Of a DNA stretch of 64,000 nucleotides, positions 35,601-44,808 are shown piece by piece. Under the pieces are notes generated by a model. The model saw nothing but the letters and a program-made list of their open reading frames with translations. It did no database searches and was not told where the DNA came from. The DNA comes from Euryarchaeota archaeon UBA558 (GTDB lineage: Archaea > Thermoplasmatota > Poseidoniia > Poseidoniales > Thalassarchaeaceae): positions 1-64,000 of the forward strand of contig DAZE01000020.1 in the NCBI GenBank assembly GCA_002507175.1, read 5' to 3'. Both the position numbers and the translations under genes were made by a program. How positions within the stretch are numbered: the stretch's first letter is position 1; every line of letters begins with the position of its first letter.

Positions 35601-37820
35601 TTTTCAGTGATTATCAGAAACACTGGCAATGTTTACGACACATTCGCATTCCACGATCCGACGACATTGGATGGCCAAATGGAATGGGGCCTGCAATTTG
35701 GATGGGGTATCGATTTCCCTACGGAGGTGTCTTTGGATCCCGGCCAGGCTGTGACAAAGAATCTGAGGGTCACGATACCCACATCTCAAACCCCTGGAAC
35801 CTACATCATATATCTCAAGGGCTGGTCCACAGGTGAACCAATATTCTCTATTGACCATGGTACATATGATGTACTTGGTTTGTGGATAAACGTCTCAGTA
35901 AAGACCTCTGGTAATATCGTATTCAAGATACCCGATGGTACAAACATGAACGTACTTCCTGGTGATTGCGCAGAGTTTGACATTGAAGTGACCAAGAACT
36001 ACTCTCCAGGCTCGCTGATTTTTACAACTCCGGGGGGCCCACAGGATCGCCCATCTGACATATCTCAGAGCGTTTGGAGATATGACCACTGGACGGTCGA
36101 TTTGGATTTCTCATCTGCGCCCGGAGGCAATGGGATCCCAGATTCGGCCCCACGATATTTTGCCATGGTTGGCAGTCCGTACATCGTGACAGCCAAAATG
36201 TGCGCTCCTTACAATGCCACCGCTGGATTTGGCGAGTCAGTTGTAGTAAGGGCCCATCTTGAAGGAACACCCGAGGTTAGAGATTCAGTCCTCCTCCTCA
36301 CCGATGTAATGCAAGTTTATGAGCTGGAGGCAGTAGTTGATACAACGCTATTAGAATTATACCCAGGGCAATCATTCCCACTCTCTACCGAGATCACGAA
36401 CACAGGAAACGGTCCCGACAGATTCGACATCACTGTGGAATCCATAACTGGGCCGGAAGGATCCTACATCTGGGATATCGATATCCCTAGAGCGAACTTT
36501 GGAGAACTCCTTAGAGATCAATCCAAAGAATTCGATCTAATAATCAACGTACCTGAGAGAACGCTTGCTGGGACCTATAATGTCGTCCTCAATGTTCTCA
36601 GCGAAGAGGAATTCGAGGAAACCAAAATCAGGGATACAATTGACCTACAAGTTCAAATCGGTGAGTTTCATGATTTGAGAATCACACTTGACCCATCAAT
36701 GGAATCAAAGATCAAGACGAGCGCCCCAGGAAGAACCGTCAGATTCCTAATGAATCTGACTAACGCTGGGAATGTACCAGACACCCCAATGTTGCACAAC
36801 CACACCAAGTTAGAAAATGGAGGAGGTTGGGATGCCGTACCTGGTATGAACACCCTTTCGAAATGGGTGATTTCATATGCATTGGTGGAGAATTTTGATA
36901 CTGAATTCCCCCAGGAAATTCCCTGCCTTGCTGCTGATCCTAGCTTAGAGACCGACCAGGGTCAATGCTACCTATCAACGACAAACACAGTCACGTTCCC
37001 AGAGATGGCAGCATTCACGACTATCCAGTTCGTCGCAATTATATCAATCAGTGATGAGGCATCGTTAAGCGATCGTATGATTGGAATAAAAACGACATCA
37101 TCTTATGGCTCCGCCGCAGATGGAGGTGACTTCGATGAAACTCCACAATGGGACGACTCGTGTGCACTCGATGAGAACAAGGACGGCCTCCCTGACAACT
37201 TCCTTCCAAACTGTGATACTAATGAGCAGGTACTCCAACTGATGCTGAGGGCACCAGACCTCAAGATTCTAACAGCAGAAGCCTCCAAGCCTAGGGCTGC
37301 TGTTGGAGAAATGATATCCGTGACCGTGAAATTGCAAAATGTTGGGAACATCCACGCAACTGACGTAAGCGTCATTTTGTGTTCAGATCAGACACCTTCA
37401 CATATTCGAAAGAACGGTTGTGAGGAAGACAACATAGTATACAGACAGATGATCGAGGCCGTGATGCCGATCTCCCAATCCAACAACCAAGAACTCTTGG
37501 AGATCTCCTTGCTCTACATAGTTGAGGCGGGGTCCCAAGACATCGTTGTCTATGTCGATCCTGACAATGATATCATTGAGTCGGAGGAGTCGAACAATTA
37601 CTACAGCATGGAAGAGAAGATGGGATCCAACAATCGCTACCTCGACCCGCTTCTGCAAGCAGTTGCAACCTACTCCGTGCCAGTGATCATCATAGGCGCT
37701 ACCATTGCCTTAGGAGCAGTGGCGGCGGTTGTCATATGGGGTCGCAGGATCGAGGCTATGAGAGAGTATGCCGAGAAGAAGAGCATGATGACTTACACAG
37801 ACGACGATATGGAGTTCTAG
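32655..37820 (+). CDS. Giant surface protein with propeller-like repeats, VWA-like domain and C-terminal anchor
   Basis: 1721 residues. The signal peptide has KKKK followed by 'SFLMTFLMLSSLIAVMAVPA' and ends near VQASE. Residues about 50-260 and again 600-760 hold repeats of the form 'IDSEDRVHIVWADRSGQWTI', 'IDSLDNAHIVWQDNH' and 'LDSQGNTHIAWMDGRPYG', typical of beta-propeller blades. Inserted between them is a VWA-like domain with a full DxSxS metal site (D271-T-S-G-S, 'PIDTSGSMGTEWADM'). Residues about 830-1530 are Ig/CARDB-like beta domains. 'ISVTVKLQNVGNIHATDVSV' near 1540 is a CARDB-type unit. One helix (residues 1674-1699) and a short cytosolic tail close it. It is probably an adhesin or envelope protein. 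Confidence 0.82.
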   Translation: MNIQFPEGIAVDSKKKKNSFLMTFLMLSSLIAVMAVPAPVQASEIVLTDAINVVNSGPNSDNMVAVNADSEGNVHFVWSRNTQHLYYKMLGPAGETLISETQISNPGAHQAWHPDIAIDSEDRVHIVWADRSGQWTIWYQMLDPEMHEQDGTTAVDGLNGISIIDDYEIKTASQDRDWPAIAIDSLDNAHIVWQDNHDPLDLYYSQTQIYYEMIEIDVSSREAQTKIDATLLTPIIGMKGHPDITIDSEDFVQVVWDDTRGGKVEMVVPIDTSGSMGTEWADMCTVFYGGQFSSGGNFIGLKPMLEQANMTVFETLYGIGGVQQVAAATSGYCTTAYQTGGSGSQGPRANHLGQTPTDTSGGIRKLTGAVLGGSAISLSYDGGGQGSEAWGPSSTWSCLSWRDAQGRLGNLANPPTTEDHRWNPNATKIIIPISDENANDGSPEDATDRESVDEAHDACVLAGISPVPLWAGSDNSVGSQMRDLAECPNNQPGTPSVTRYCPGGTPRTSHAQGAVYAFPTGQSAATELQFMVEALIYLATNASREIFLTVLDPYALLDNPWVGFTPGQPATQCFPQCSATSGSRYYIEDVGPSLDLEGYGHLVVVNDTRVTLQDAYSLHPSIALDSQGNTHIAWMDGRPYGFDLEVNYEVFYTRLKLKGAGIWDGASDGLPSFGIKQIMDSAISNVEGLDWFDDNPDRGLYDATSYLPEILVDDFDNVHIAWLDNSNLSQGESIMYTRLNSTTDEYPNGFPTLNNLALAVLDQWEIFEVSSWKSGKLGPNSGRNPQLGTPPAFANDLGSGAHVAWSDSTKCGESNSAKETLCYVHVLTGLVDVALAPSETYYHVIEPGESTIYNLTIDNPTPGPSDLVADTFRLTVENVPMNWSATLYYASNHTPIFDSTPIYLKGNSDGQNLVPLYLRVRAPTIYQAEGDQLAEINVRAVSYKDPAIDDDRQLVVLMDVVHGIDLSTINKNIDVEQGGSGTFSVIIRNTGNVYDTFAFHDPTTLDGQMEWGLQFGWGIDFPTEVSLDPGQAVTKNLRVTIPTSQTPGTYIIYLKGWSTGEPIFSIDHGTYDVLGLWINVSVKTSGNIVFKIPDGTNMNVLPGDCAEFDIEVTKNYSPGSLIFTTPGGPQDRPSDISQSVWRYDHWTVDLDFSSAPGGNGIPDSAPRYFAMVGSPYIVTAKMCAPYNATAGFGESVVVRAHLEGTPEVRDSVLLLTDVMQVYELEAVVDTTLLELYPGQSFPLSTEITNTGNGPDRFDITVESITGPEGSYIWDIDIPRANFGELLRDQSKEFDLIINVPERTLAGTYNVVLNVLSEEEFEETKIRDTIDLQVQIGEFHDLRITLDPSMESKIKTSAPGRTVRFLMNLTNAGNVPDTPMLHNHTKLENGGGWDAVPGMNTLSKWVISYALVENFDTEFPQEIPCLAADPSLETDQGQCYLSTTNTVTFPEMAAFTTIQFVAIISISDEASLSDRMIGIKTTSSYGSAADGGDFDETPQWDDSCALDENKDGLPDNFLPNCDTNEQVLQLMLRAPDLKILTAEASKPRAAVGEMISVTVKLQNVGNIHATDVSVILCSDQTPSHIRKNGCEEDNIVYRQMIEAVMPISQSNNQELLEISLLYIVEAGSQDIVVYVDPDNDIIESEESNNYYSMEEKMGSNNRYLDPLLQAVATYSVPVIIIGATIALGAVAAVVIWGRRIEAMREYAEKKSMMTYTDDDMEF

Positions 37821-38554
37821 CGTACTAGCCACCAGGGTAGGGGAGACCCCTCACCTCCCGCGATCACATTCCCTTTGCCTTTGGCTAAGTCTCTGATCAA
37901 TCTGTCACGCAGGCCCGCCATTATTTTCTCTGCATGTGAAGACTGAATTCTGATACTCTGCGAGAACAGGTCCAAATCAACCGGCCTCCTTGGCTGATCT
38001 AACATTGCGTGAGCCAACTGCCTCTCTTCATAATTGTCAGTTAACTCATCTATGCTCGGGGCCACCTTCATCATGACTTGTTGGTGAAGCGCAACCAATG
38101 CGTCACGTTGCTCATCTATCTGCTCAAGCCTTGTCTGGAGTTCCGTCATGATTGACATGGCTTCAGTTAGGGGGATGGTCCTGCGTGTACCCATCTTGTC
38201 AATTACTTCCTCTAACCCATCGGGGAGTTTGGATGATAGGCGCATTGGTCCCCCAGATGGCATCATTCTGCCACTAGCCTTGAACAGACTTGGCCCTAAA
38301 TCTAATCTCAAACAATATGATTCGGTCACCTTGTAGATCTTCCTTGGAGGCCCACCTTTCTCCGATGGGACCTTCTCAATAGAAACAAAACCCGCAGCTT
38401 CCAGAATATCTAGGTGTTTGACGACAGCCTGTTGACTTATGTGCAATAGTTCTGAAATTTGTAGAGCGTAATGAGGCTCTTTTGTCAATAACTCAAGTAT
38501 ATCTCTTCTCGATTTATTTTCTAGTATTGACAGGAATTCATCGAACCCGACCAC
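37817..38554 (-). CDS. Winged-helix transcriptional regulator (ArsR-like)
   Basis: About 245 residues. The N-terminal winged helix is clear: 'SRRDILELLTKEPHYALQIS', then the recognition helix 'LHISQQAVVKHLDILEAAGF' and the wing 'VSIEKVPSEKGGPPRKIYKV'. The C-terminal part is helical with a coiled coil ('MTELQTRLEQIDEQRDALVA'), probably for dimerisation or a partner. GTG 38554 is chosen; a TTG at 38563 would lie inside the palindrome described next. Its stop overlaps the end of the giant surface-protein gene by four bases. The target is unknown; the neighbours and its own promoter are candidates. Confidence 0.82.
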   Translation of the reverse strand: MVGFDEFLSILENKSRRDILELLTKEPHYALQISELLHISQQAVVKHLDILEAAGFVSIEKVPSEKGGPPRKIYKVTESYCLRLDLGPSLFKASGRMMPSGGPMRLSSKLPDGLEEVIDKMGTRRTIPLTEAMSIMTELQTRLEQIDEQRDALVALHQQVMMKVAPSIDELTDNYEERQLAHAMLDQPRRPVDLDLFSQSIRIQSSHAEKIMAGLRDRLIRDLAKGKGNVIAGGEGSPLPWWLVR

Positions 38555-38559
38555 ACTAA

Positions 38560-38574
38560 CCAACTGATGGTTGG
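38560..38574. repeat. Inverted repeat at the regulator's start, possible operator
   Basis: Perfect arms CCAAC and GTTGG around TGATG, placed between the TATA-like box at 38588-38596 and the GTG at 38554, right where transcription should begin. Repressor binding here would block initiation, which suggests autoregulation. Confidence 0.4.
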
Positions 38575-38587
38575 GTAGTGGACCCTC

Positions 38588-38596
38588 GGATAAACC
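38588..38596 (-). promoter_or_regulatory. Putative TATA box of the winged-helix regulator
   Basis: GGTTTATCC on the minus strand. The predicted start site is near 38565, about 11 bases before GTG 38554 and inside the inverted repeat. Confidence 0.4.
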
Positions 38597-38608
38597 ATGC
38601 GAAGGATG

Positions 38609-39373
38609 TTAACCCTCATCCCAGCCTTTCCAATCATCATCCTGATCTGAATTCTTTTGATCTGTTGGGCTGGTGATCTCAAATGATGGGGGAACATTCA
38701 GCATTGGATCAAGTTGATTATCTTCGATCCATGGATCTGGAGCAGTGTGCTGAACACCACTCTTTTTCTCTATTTGGTTTAGCGAGTTATACAGCTCCTC
38801 TGTGGTGGGAACTCCTCCTGGTCCGAATACCAGAATCTTTGGTTTGGATTCTGCTCGTTCAGTTCCCCTGATCACACCGATCATTCCAATCAGCGCGAAT
38901 ACTGGCCCCAAGCAACAGAAAGCGGCCATGAACTGTACGGATGGTTGATCCCAAAGACCCTCGCCCATCATAACCATATCCACTAGGTAAAGGGTGGGCT
39001 GACCGTTGTTTTCGATGAGCAGATCACCCTCGAATCCTGGACCTATTTTCACTGAGGGAGAGTAGAACCTAGTACCATCTTCGCTGATCAAAGTGGTATC
39101 GAGGAAGTTGGGTTCCGTGCCGGAGTAACCCTCTCCTTCTGTTGACATGGCAAAGTCGACATCCGTCAAATTGTCTTGAGGAACATATACCCAAACTTGG
39201 TCTGTTTTTTCGAAAGAACCCACAAAAGCTTCCCCACTCTTGATAATAGCAAGATTGTTCTGCTCAGGATCTAGGTCCTCATAACTTTCAAAATTATAGT
39301 ACGCGGAAATAAAACCTACGACACAAAGAAGACACGCGACCAAAGCAAATGTCGCATATCTCTTGCGTGCCAT
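38609..39373 (-). CDS. Membrane protein with two transmembrane helices
   Basis: About 254 residues from ATG 39373 (a GTG at 39391 would add six). The first helix is near the N-terminus ('YATFALVACLLCVVGFISAY') and a second lies near residue 150-170 ('FMAAFCCLGPVFALIGMIGV'). The loop between is extracytoplasmic in type, with beta-rich sequence ('VWVYVPQDNLTDVDFAMSTE'). The C-terminal 90 residues are acidic and probably cytosolic. No family recognised. It is the last gene of the topoisomerase VI gene string. Confidence 0.65.
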   Translation of the reverse strand: MARKRYATFALVACLLCVVGFISAYYNFESYEDLDPEQNNLAIIKSGEAFVGSFEKTDQVWVYVPQDNLTDVDFAMSTEGEGYSGTEPNFLDTTLISEDGTRFYSPSVKIGPGFEGDLLIENNGQPTLYLVDMVMMGEGLWDQPSVQFMAAFCCLGPVFALIGMIGVIRGTERAESKPKILVFGPGGVPTTEELYNSLNQIEKKSGVQHTAPDPWIEDNQLDPMLNVPPSFEITSPTDQKNSDQDDDWKGWDEG

Positions 39374-39404
39374 GACACCAAGAACCGACACTATGTTTTG
39401 GAGT

Positions 39405-40523
39405 TTAGCCGATTTGGATACCTAATTTCTGACGGAGCTTCTCTGGAAGATACGTATCGGTAACAAAATCAAGCCCATATTTCGCCAAAGACTGCTGCTC
39501 CGCTTTTTCTCCCAATTCTAACATCAAATCAATTTGGTCAGCCCACTCCTGATTTTGGAATCGAGGATCACTCTTTTCCGCCTTTAGAGCCTCAATGTCC
39601 CTGGACGTTAACTCATCAGAAGGCAAATCATACGCTTTAATGTCATCAGAATCAATCCCAAGGTAAATTGCACTTGGAGTAGCCAAGTACTCCGATATAT
39701 GTGCAGTCTTAATCGCCCCGTAAGCTATGGATGCGAATATTCTGAATGACCATGGATCACAGTCCGTGAAAACGACGATCGGCAACCCCCATTCTTCATT
39801 TATCCTTTTCATTATCCTGCGAGTTGAGCGAGCAGGCTGACCCTTTAGATGAATAAGTCCACATCTCGCAGATTCATCAAACCCATTCTCAACTAGTCTG
39901 TCGAACATCCCACCCGTTTCAATAGCCATCATGAAATCAATATCATGGCTAATTAATCGCAATTTTTCTGACTCAACATTATACGGGACGCCATATCCAG
40001 AATCGCCGACATCATCTCTGCAGTTTATTCTCATCCATTCACCACGCCTGTTTTTTTCCTCAAACGTGAGGTTGCCAATAATCCTAGCACCGTCCTCCTC
40101 CGGCCTCAGTTTGAAGTCCTCGCGTAAACAACCAGTTACAATTTCTAGGTCTTCTGCGAGATTGTTACTTTCGTTCTGGGATCCGAACTTCCCATATCCC
40201 CAGCCCTCAGAAATATAGTACATCTCCCTCAACGTCGATGATTTTTGACCCTCAATCATTTCTTCCATAAATTCTGTGACGAACAGGGCTCTGAGTAACT
40301 GATGCGCAGATCCAAGACTGGTAGCATCCCTAATCGTTTTCTTTTTTCCGTACTTGTACACATTCAACCTCTCATCGAAATTTATGTTCTTCTTTGATCT
40401 TACAGGGAGCGTCATTCTCGGAGGCTCACCCCTCATCATTCTATCATGCATTTCCGCTGCTACGGCGTGCAATGCTTCTATTGTGTCTTCTTTACTGCGG
40501 ATTCTTTCCTTCATGATCATCAC
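39405..40523 (-). CDS. top6A: DNA topoisomerase VI subunit A
   Basis: The cleaving subunit of the archaeal type IIB topoisomerase. Spo11-like: the catalytic Tyr is in '[20 protein letters not shown]'. '[20 protein letters not shown]' leads into it. The Toprim metal site is '[20 protein letters not shown]', with '[20 protein letters not shown]' before it. 372 residues is normal. The listed start is GTG 40523 followed by ATG codons at 40520 and 40514; GAGGTG overlaps the first, so ATG 40514 is the best spaced. It begins directly after the top6B stop. Confidence 0.95.
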   Translation of the reverse strand: MMIMKERIRSKEDTIEALHAVAAEMHDRMMRGEPPRMTLPVRSKKNINFDERLNVYKYGKKKTIRDATSLGSAHQLLRALFVTEFMEEMIEGQKSSTLREMYYISEGWGYGKFGSQNESNNLAEDLEIVTGCLREDFKLRPEEDGARIIGNLTFEEKNRRGEWMRINCRDDVGDSGYGVPYNVESEKLRLISHDIDFMMAIETGGMFDRLVENGFDESARCGLIHLKGQPARSTRRIMKRINEEWGLPIVVFTDCDPWSFRIFASIAYGAIKTAHISEYLATPSAIYLGIDSDDIKAYDLPSDELTSRDIEALKAEKSDPRFQNQEWADQIDLMLELGEKAEQQSLAKYGLDFVTDTYLPEKLRQKLGIQIG

Positions 40524-40524
40524 C

Positions 40525-42594
40525 TCAAAACAATTTGTCTCCAGCTTCCCATACTTCTGAACTCACAATATTCGAGTCCAAAGAGAATGTATCTTTTTCG
40601 TGAGATGACGTGGAGGCACCGGGTACGACAAATTCTTCGACTACCTCTTGCAGGCGCTCCTGCTTCCTAGCTTCCTCAAGCAGAGTCTCGTCTATCTTCT
40701 CAGACCCGATCATCTCCCCATTCCCTCTGTAGAAGACTTCTGCCTCCTTCCAATCGCCTTTATTCAATCCACTCACTGTGAAATCAATCGATGCCATGCT
40801 CCCTGGATCAATTGCATCTAACCTCCATGCCCACAAGCCTCGTGCTTCTTTTCTTCCTCCTTTTTCATTCTTCACTATGGAGGTTGAATCACTCTCAGGC
40901 CACTTGGCGATAATCGTGTAAGCCCTGGCTCTTGCTGTGTAGTTGTATATCCTAATGGAGCATTTCGCAAGCTTCTCCTTTGGCTCCCAAATTACCTGCT
41001 CCTCGCAAAATACTGCATTCATAATCTTCGTGATTATGGGAGATAGATCAGGAGCTTCTCTTCCCAGCATTGAGGATGATTTTGAGGCTATTTCTGGTAG
41101 AATTTTGTTAATTAGGTCAAATTTCTCCCGTGATTTCTCTCTTTGTCCAACTCGTTTCCGGTGACTTTGCAAACCTCTACCCACCTCGAAGAGCGCCCTT
41201 CGCAGCTCGTCATGGACCTCCTCGTTGTCTGATACCGCCTCTTTAGCTTCACTTGTGAATTGAACATTTGTTGAGGCAAGATGAACTAGAATTGCCGCTG
41301 GTCCTTTGGGGACGCCTTTCCCCCCCGGCTGTTCAAGGCCATATCTACGCCAGTCTATTGACTCTATAGCCTTCGTCAAGAGGCAACCCCCTTGCTGGTA
41401 CATCAAAGGTACGCGATTGGCAAAACGGAGGAGTTCCACAGCTCCATCTGACGGCAGGTCACCACCGAAGACCAATCCAACTTCTACTTGGAAGGGATTC
41501 CCTTGGCTAACTGATGGATTCCGAGTTACCGTGGCAGCGTATCGTGAATCAATAGCCTTCTCTAGCCCCTTCTTTATCAACAAGTCTTCTATTGGCGATA
41601 GGCAATCAACCGGAGGTGATTGAATCTTCACCTCCATGAAGGCGGCGAGTAGACTCTGTATACCCTCTACAGAAAGCCCGGCAGGCCGTCTTTTTTCGTC
41701 TAACTCAGCATGCTCAAGAATTTTTTTTGCGACTAGTGGGGACACTTTCTCGAACTCTTTTCTCAAAAAGGACTTCACTGTCCGCTCTTTCGTATTCTTC
41801 AACATTCTTTGCAATGTTCCAAACTGCATGCCATGCGGGTGTGGTTTTATTTCGACTACAGTCCTAGGTAACTTACTTGTTGATCTTACCCACTCTCCCT
41901 CATCTACTATTTCACCCTCTTTCCCAATCACCTTCAGTCGTATAGTAGCGTGAGGATTCACGATAGATGTCATCCTGAGATACTGGTGTACGGATTGGCG
42001 TCCGCGTTGGTACTTCGCGCTCATTACGGTTTTTATCCGCAATCCATGAAGCGTTTGCATTCCACTTTCCTCAAACCATTCTTCCATTGGAATCCGCTCT
42101 TCGTTGGATTTCAATGCTCGATTATTTTTCGTGTCCAGAGCTAGATCGACCTTGACTGCTGTAGATTCAGCCTCAATTTTTGATAATACTGTAGTCGAAG
42201 ATCCTGTCGTGAGTTGAGAATACATTACCACGCCAGTTATGCCTATTCCTTGCTGCCCTCTCGTTTGCCTGATGGCATGAAAGCGGGAACCTAAAAGGAA
42301 TTTTCCAAATACATTCGCGATTGAATCCCTAGGTATCCCTGGGCCGTTATCCTGAATTATGAGTTCTAATTTCCCCCCCTCAATGCGTTTGATATATACG
42401 TGAATATCTGGAAGAATTCGACTTTCCTCGCACGCATCTAGAGAGTTATCTACAGCTTCCTTGACCGCCGTGATAATCGCCCTCTGATGTGTATCAAAAC
42501 CAAGGAAGTGCTTGTTTTTCTCGAAGAACTCACTTATTGAAATCTGCTTTTGTTTGTTCGCAATTCTTTGAGCCTTATCCATTCCAATCACCAT
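40525..42594 (-). CDS. top6B: DNA topoisomerase VI subunit B
   Basis: ATP-gate subunit of topoisomerase VI, GHKL family. Near the start is 'ISISEFFEKNKHFLGFDTHQ', then the ATP site 'AVKEAVDNSLDACEE' (N box), 'LIIQDNGPGIPRDSI' (G1) and 'RQTRGQQGIGITGVVMYSQL' (G2), with the transducer Lys region later. The reading frame is open from a TTG at 42738 overlapping the preceding stop, but the family starts near 'MDKAQRIANKQKQ'. ATG 42594 is preceded by GGGAGG ten bases earlier, so I use it (689 residues). top6A follows at once. Note that it is longer than typical top6B (about 530), owing to a C-terminal Ig-like extension ('CSIRIYNYTARARAYTIIAK'). Confidence 0.92.
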   Translation of the reverse strand: MVIGMDKAQRIANKQKQISISEFFEKNKHFLGFDTHQRAIITAVKEAVDNSLDACEESRILPDIHVYIKRIEGGKLELIIQDNGPGIPRDSIANVFGKFLLGSRFHAIRQTRGQQGIGITGVVMYSQLTTGSSTTVLSKIEAESTAVKVDLALDTKNNRALKSNEERIPMEEWFEESGMQTLHGLRIKTVMSAKYQRGRQSVHQYLRMTSIVNPHATIRLKVIGKEGEIVDEGEWVRSTSKLPRTVVEIKPHPHGMQFGTLQRMLKNTKERTVKSFLRKEFEKVSPLVAKKILEHAELDEKRRPAGLSVEGIQSLLAAFMEVKIQSPPVDCLSPIEDLLIKKGLEKAIDSRYAATVTRNPSVSQGNPFQVEVGLVFGGDLPSDGAVELLRFANRVPLMYQQGGCLLTKAIESIDWRRYGLEQPGGKGVPKGPAAILVHLASTNVQFTSEAKEAVSDNEEVHDELRRALFEVGRGLQSHRKRVGQREKSREKFDLINKILPEIASKSSSMLGREAPDLSPIITKIMNAVFCEEQVIWEPKEKLAKCSIRIYNYTARARAYTIIAKWPESDSTSIVKNEKGGRKEARGLWAWRLDAIDPGSMASIDFTVSGLNKGDWKEAEVFYRGNGEMIGSEKIDETLLEEARKQERLQEVVEEFVVPGASTSSHEKDTFSLDSNIVSSEVWEAGDKLF

Positions 42595-42734
42595 TCCACT
42601 AGGTCCTCCCAATGTCCCGATGACATGGGGCCTGCTGTCGGTATGGAGTTGATCACCAAAGATAGCACTTAGAGCATGCCCTCTAAATTTTTGATTCAGT
42701 ATCGAATTGACAGGCTCAAAGCGGATCGGGGAGT

Positions 42735-44735
42735 TCAATCAAAAAGATCAGGCCGCCATGCCGAAATCTTTCCGGTAAATGCACTGGCCATCACTGTCAA
42801 CGGGCTAGCCAAATATAGCCTTCCCGGGCCAGACCGGCCCTGAAAATTTCTGTTTATGGCGGATACCGTGACTTCTTCGGAGTCACTCGAAATTCCGGGG
42901 CCTGCTCCTATGCATGCCCCACAACCGGGATCGATCAATTTCACTCCCGCCCTCTCAAACATTTCAGACCAACCGTTTCTCTCCGACAACTGCTTCACAG
43001 CCTTTGATCCAAATTGTATGTAGCAATCCACTCCGTCTGAGATCGTAATTCCAGCGTTCAATGCAGCCTCTGTGACCCTGGCATAATAAGCAAAGTCATC
43101 GTCTTTTCCAGCCGTACAAGAACCCGCATATGCGATGTCTATGGGTACTTCTCCTAAGTCTTCGATATAGGCACCATTCGTTGGGTCAGATGGAATCCCT
43201 TCATCTGGGTTCCCCGGGTGAGCAACCATTGGTCTAATGTCGTTTAGGTGGATTTGATGGACGCCCCCATGATAATGTGCGTCTGGGTCTGGTAAAACGA
43301 AGGAAGATCTAATCTCATCTTCAATAAGTCCTTCCCTTCGCCCCATTATCCACTCAACTGTGGCTTCATCAGGTTCACAGATACCAGTTTTTGCACTGCA
43401 TTCTGTAGCCATATTGCACAATGTCGCTCTCTCGTCCATGGATAGGGATTTCAACCCCTCCCCCCCGAATTCCATCGACCGATCTAGTGTATCGGAGTTC
43501 TTAGCATAGTTCCAGAGAATATGTAAGATCACATCTTTAGCTGTGCAGCCTGGATCTAATTCTCCCGTCAATTCAAATCGTATGCTTTCGGGGACTTTGA
43601 CGAATGCAAATTGATTGTGAACAAGGTTGGCATACTCAGTCGAGCCGACTCCATATGTGAGGGCATTGGAGGCCCCACCCATACAAGTGTGGCTATCTGT
43701 CGCTTGGATGAAATCTCCGATATCAATAAATTCCTCTCTAGCTACTTGATGGCAAATACCAGGGCTTATGCCATTATCAGCAGAATAATCCCTCACGCCC
43801 GTATGCTCTTGGAATTTTTTCTGTAAGCCCCTAAGAGTTTCTATCTTTGATACAAAGGGACCATACCTTGGAATGTCAGTAGCGTAGAGGAGATGATCTT
43901 CGAACACTGCAAATTTTGAGGGGTTGGGTATTTGGTAATCACTTCCATATTCTGCAGACAGGAAAGAATGAACCTGAGCAGTTGTGTATTCATGGGAGTA
44001 GCCCCCATCTACCGAAGCTAGGACAGCATCACCCGGGGAAACATAGCAGTCTTTTTCTCCCTTGCCAATCAATTTCCTCGCGACGATTTTTTCGACCATC
44101 GTCATCGGCTTCGGCTTTTGTGAAACAGCTGGCAGATCGATCAACCCCTCTCGCATCTTTTTAGCAAAGGGGAGGATCCCTCCATTTTCCAAAATTAACC
44201 TCGTCACAGGATCATATTTTTTTGTGAATTCTGATAGAGGTATGTCCTCCCCTGCTTGCAGTCTTGAAAGAAGGGCATGGTCTCCCATGACCTGACCGAG
44301 ATTTATGTTGTTCCTTTCGTGTATAGGAGCGAATGATGCGGCAATAACAATACGTATACCAGACCACCTTTCACATTGCGCCGCAGTTTCCCTACTACTA
44401 CCCGTCCCCTTTCTATGTCCACTCACTATGACCTCAAAACCGCCACTCTTCAGGGCCCCAGGCCTGAAGATCCTCTCTCCCTCATGCAATAAGCCCGCAT
44501 AGGCATTTTCTGCTATCTCTGACGGCTCATGGTCGAAACACACCCATGCAGGTGTCATGACATCAGTGTTGATGTCGTCCAGTAAATCATCAACACTCAT
44601 GTCGCTCATCGATAGATTTAGTCCGTCATAGAGTTGTGCTCGAATGAGGGACAGATCCTTTGTGAGGAACAAGATCCTAGCTTCTGAGGACAGTGAAATC
44701 ATCTTCGGTGGCCATTCATCCATGCGTCTCCCCAT
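42735..44735 (-). CDS. Aconitase/isopropylmalate-dehydratase family enzyme with N-terminal swivel domain
   Basis: 666 residues. Residues about 55-150 are the swivel (LeuD-like) domain: 'SGHRKGTGSSRETAAQ' with S113-S114-R115, then 'IRIVIAASFAPIHERNNINL'. The catalytic LeuC-like domains begin near 211 ('MTMVEKIVARKLIG') and hold the [4Fe-4S] ligands: Cys351 in 'IQATDSHTCMGGASNALTYG', and Cys-x-x-Cys in 'LIDPGCGACIGAGPG'. The order swivel then catalytic is that of AcnB without its HEAT domain, and the reverse of AcnA and of most LeuC-LeuD fusions. It may serve as aconitase, as isocitrate dehydrogenase is encoded 6.6 kb away, or as isopropylmalate or homoaconitate hydratase. Its stop overlaps an alternative top6B start. 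Confidence 0.85.
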   Translation of the reverse strand: MGRRMDEWPPKMISLSSEARILFLTKDLSLIRAQLYDGLNLSMSDMSVDDLLDDINTDVMTPAWVCFDHEPSEIAENAYAGLLHEGERIFRPGALKSGGFEVIVSGHRKGTGSSRETAAQCERWSGIRIVIAASFAPIHERNNINLGQVMGDHALLSRLQAGEDIPLSEFTKKYDPVTRLILENGGILPFAKKMREGLIDLPAVSQKPKPMTMVEKIVARKLIGKGEKDCYVSPGDAVLASVDGGYSHEYTTAQVHSFLSAEYGSDYQIPNPSKFAVFEDHLLYATDIPRYGPFVSKIETLRGLQKKFQEHTGVRDYSADNGISPGICHQVAREEFIDIGDFIQATDSHTCMGGASNALTYGVGSTEYANLVHNQFAFVKVPESIRFELTGELDPGCTAKDVILHILWNYAKNSDTLDRSMEFGGEGLKSLSMDERATLCNMATECSAKTGICEPDEATVEWIMGRREGLIEDEIRSSFVLPDPDAHYHGGVHQIHLNDIRPMVAHPGNPDEGIPSDPTNGAYIEDLGEVPIDIAYAGSCTAGKDDDFAYYARVTEAALNAGITISDGVDCYIQFGSKAVKQLSERNGWSEMFERAGVKLIDPGCGACIGAGPGISSDSEEVTVSAINRNFQGRSGPGRLYLASPLTVMASAFTGKISAWRPDLFD

Positions 44736-44808
44736 GAGTCGACTGAGGAAGGAGGGTTATGATGCCAACGGGGAATTAATAAAAAAAAATAATATTAAGT
44801 GAGTCACC

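Noticed and set aside
42595..42738. Longer top6B beginning at TTG 42738
   Set aside because: The added 48 residues have no family counterpart, the start is TTG, and ATG 42594 has GGGAGG at fair spacing.
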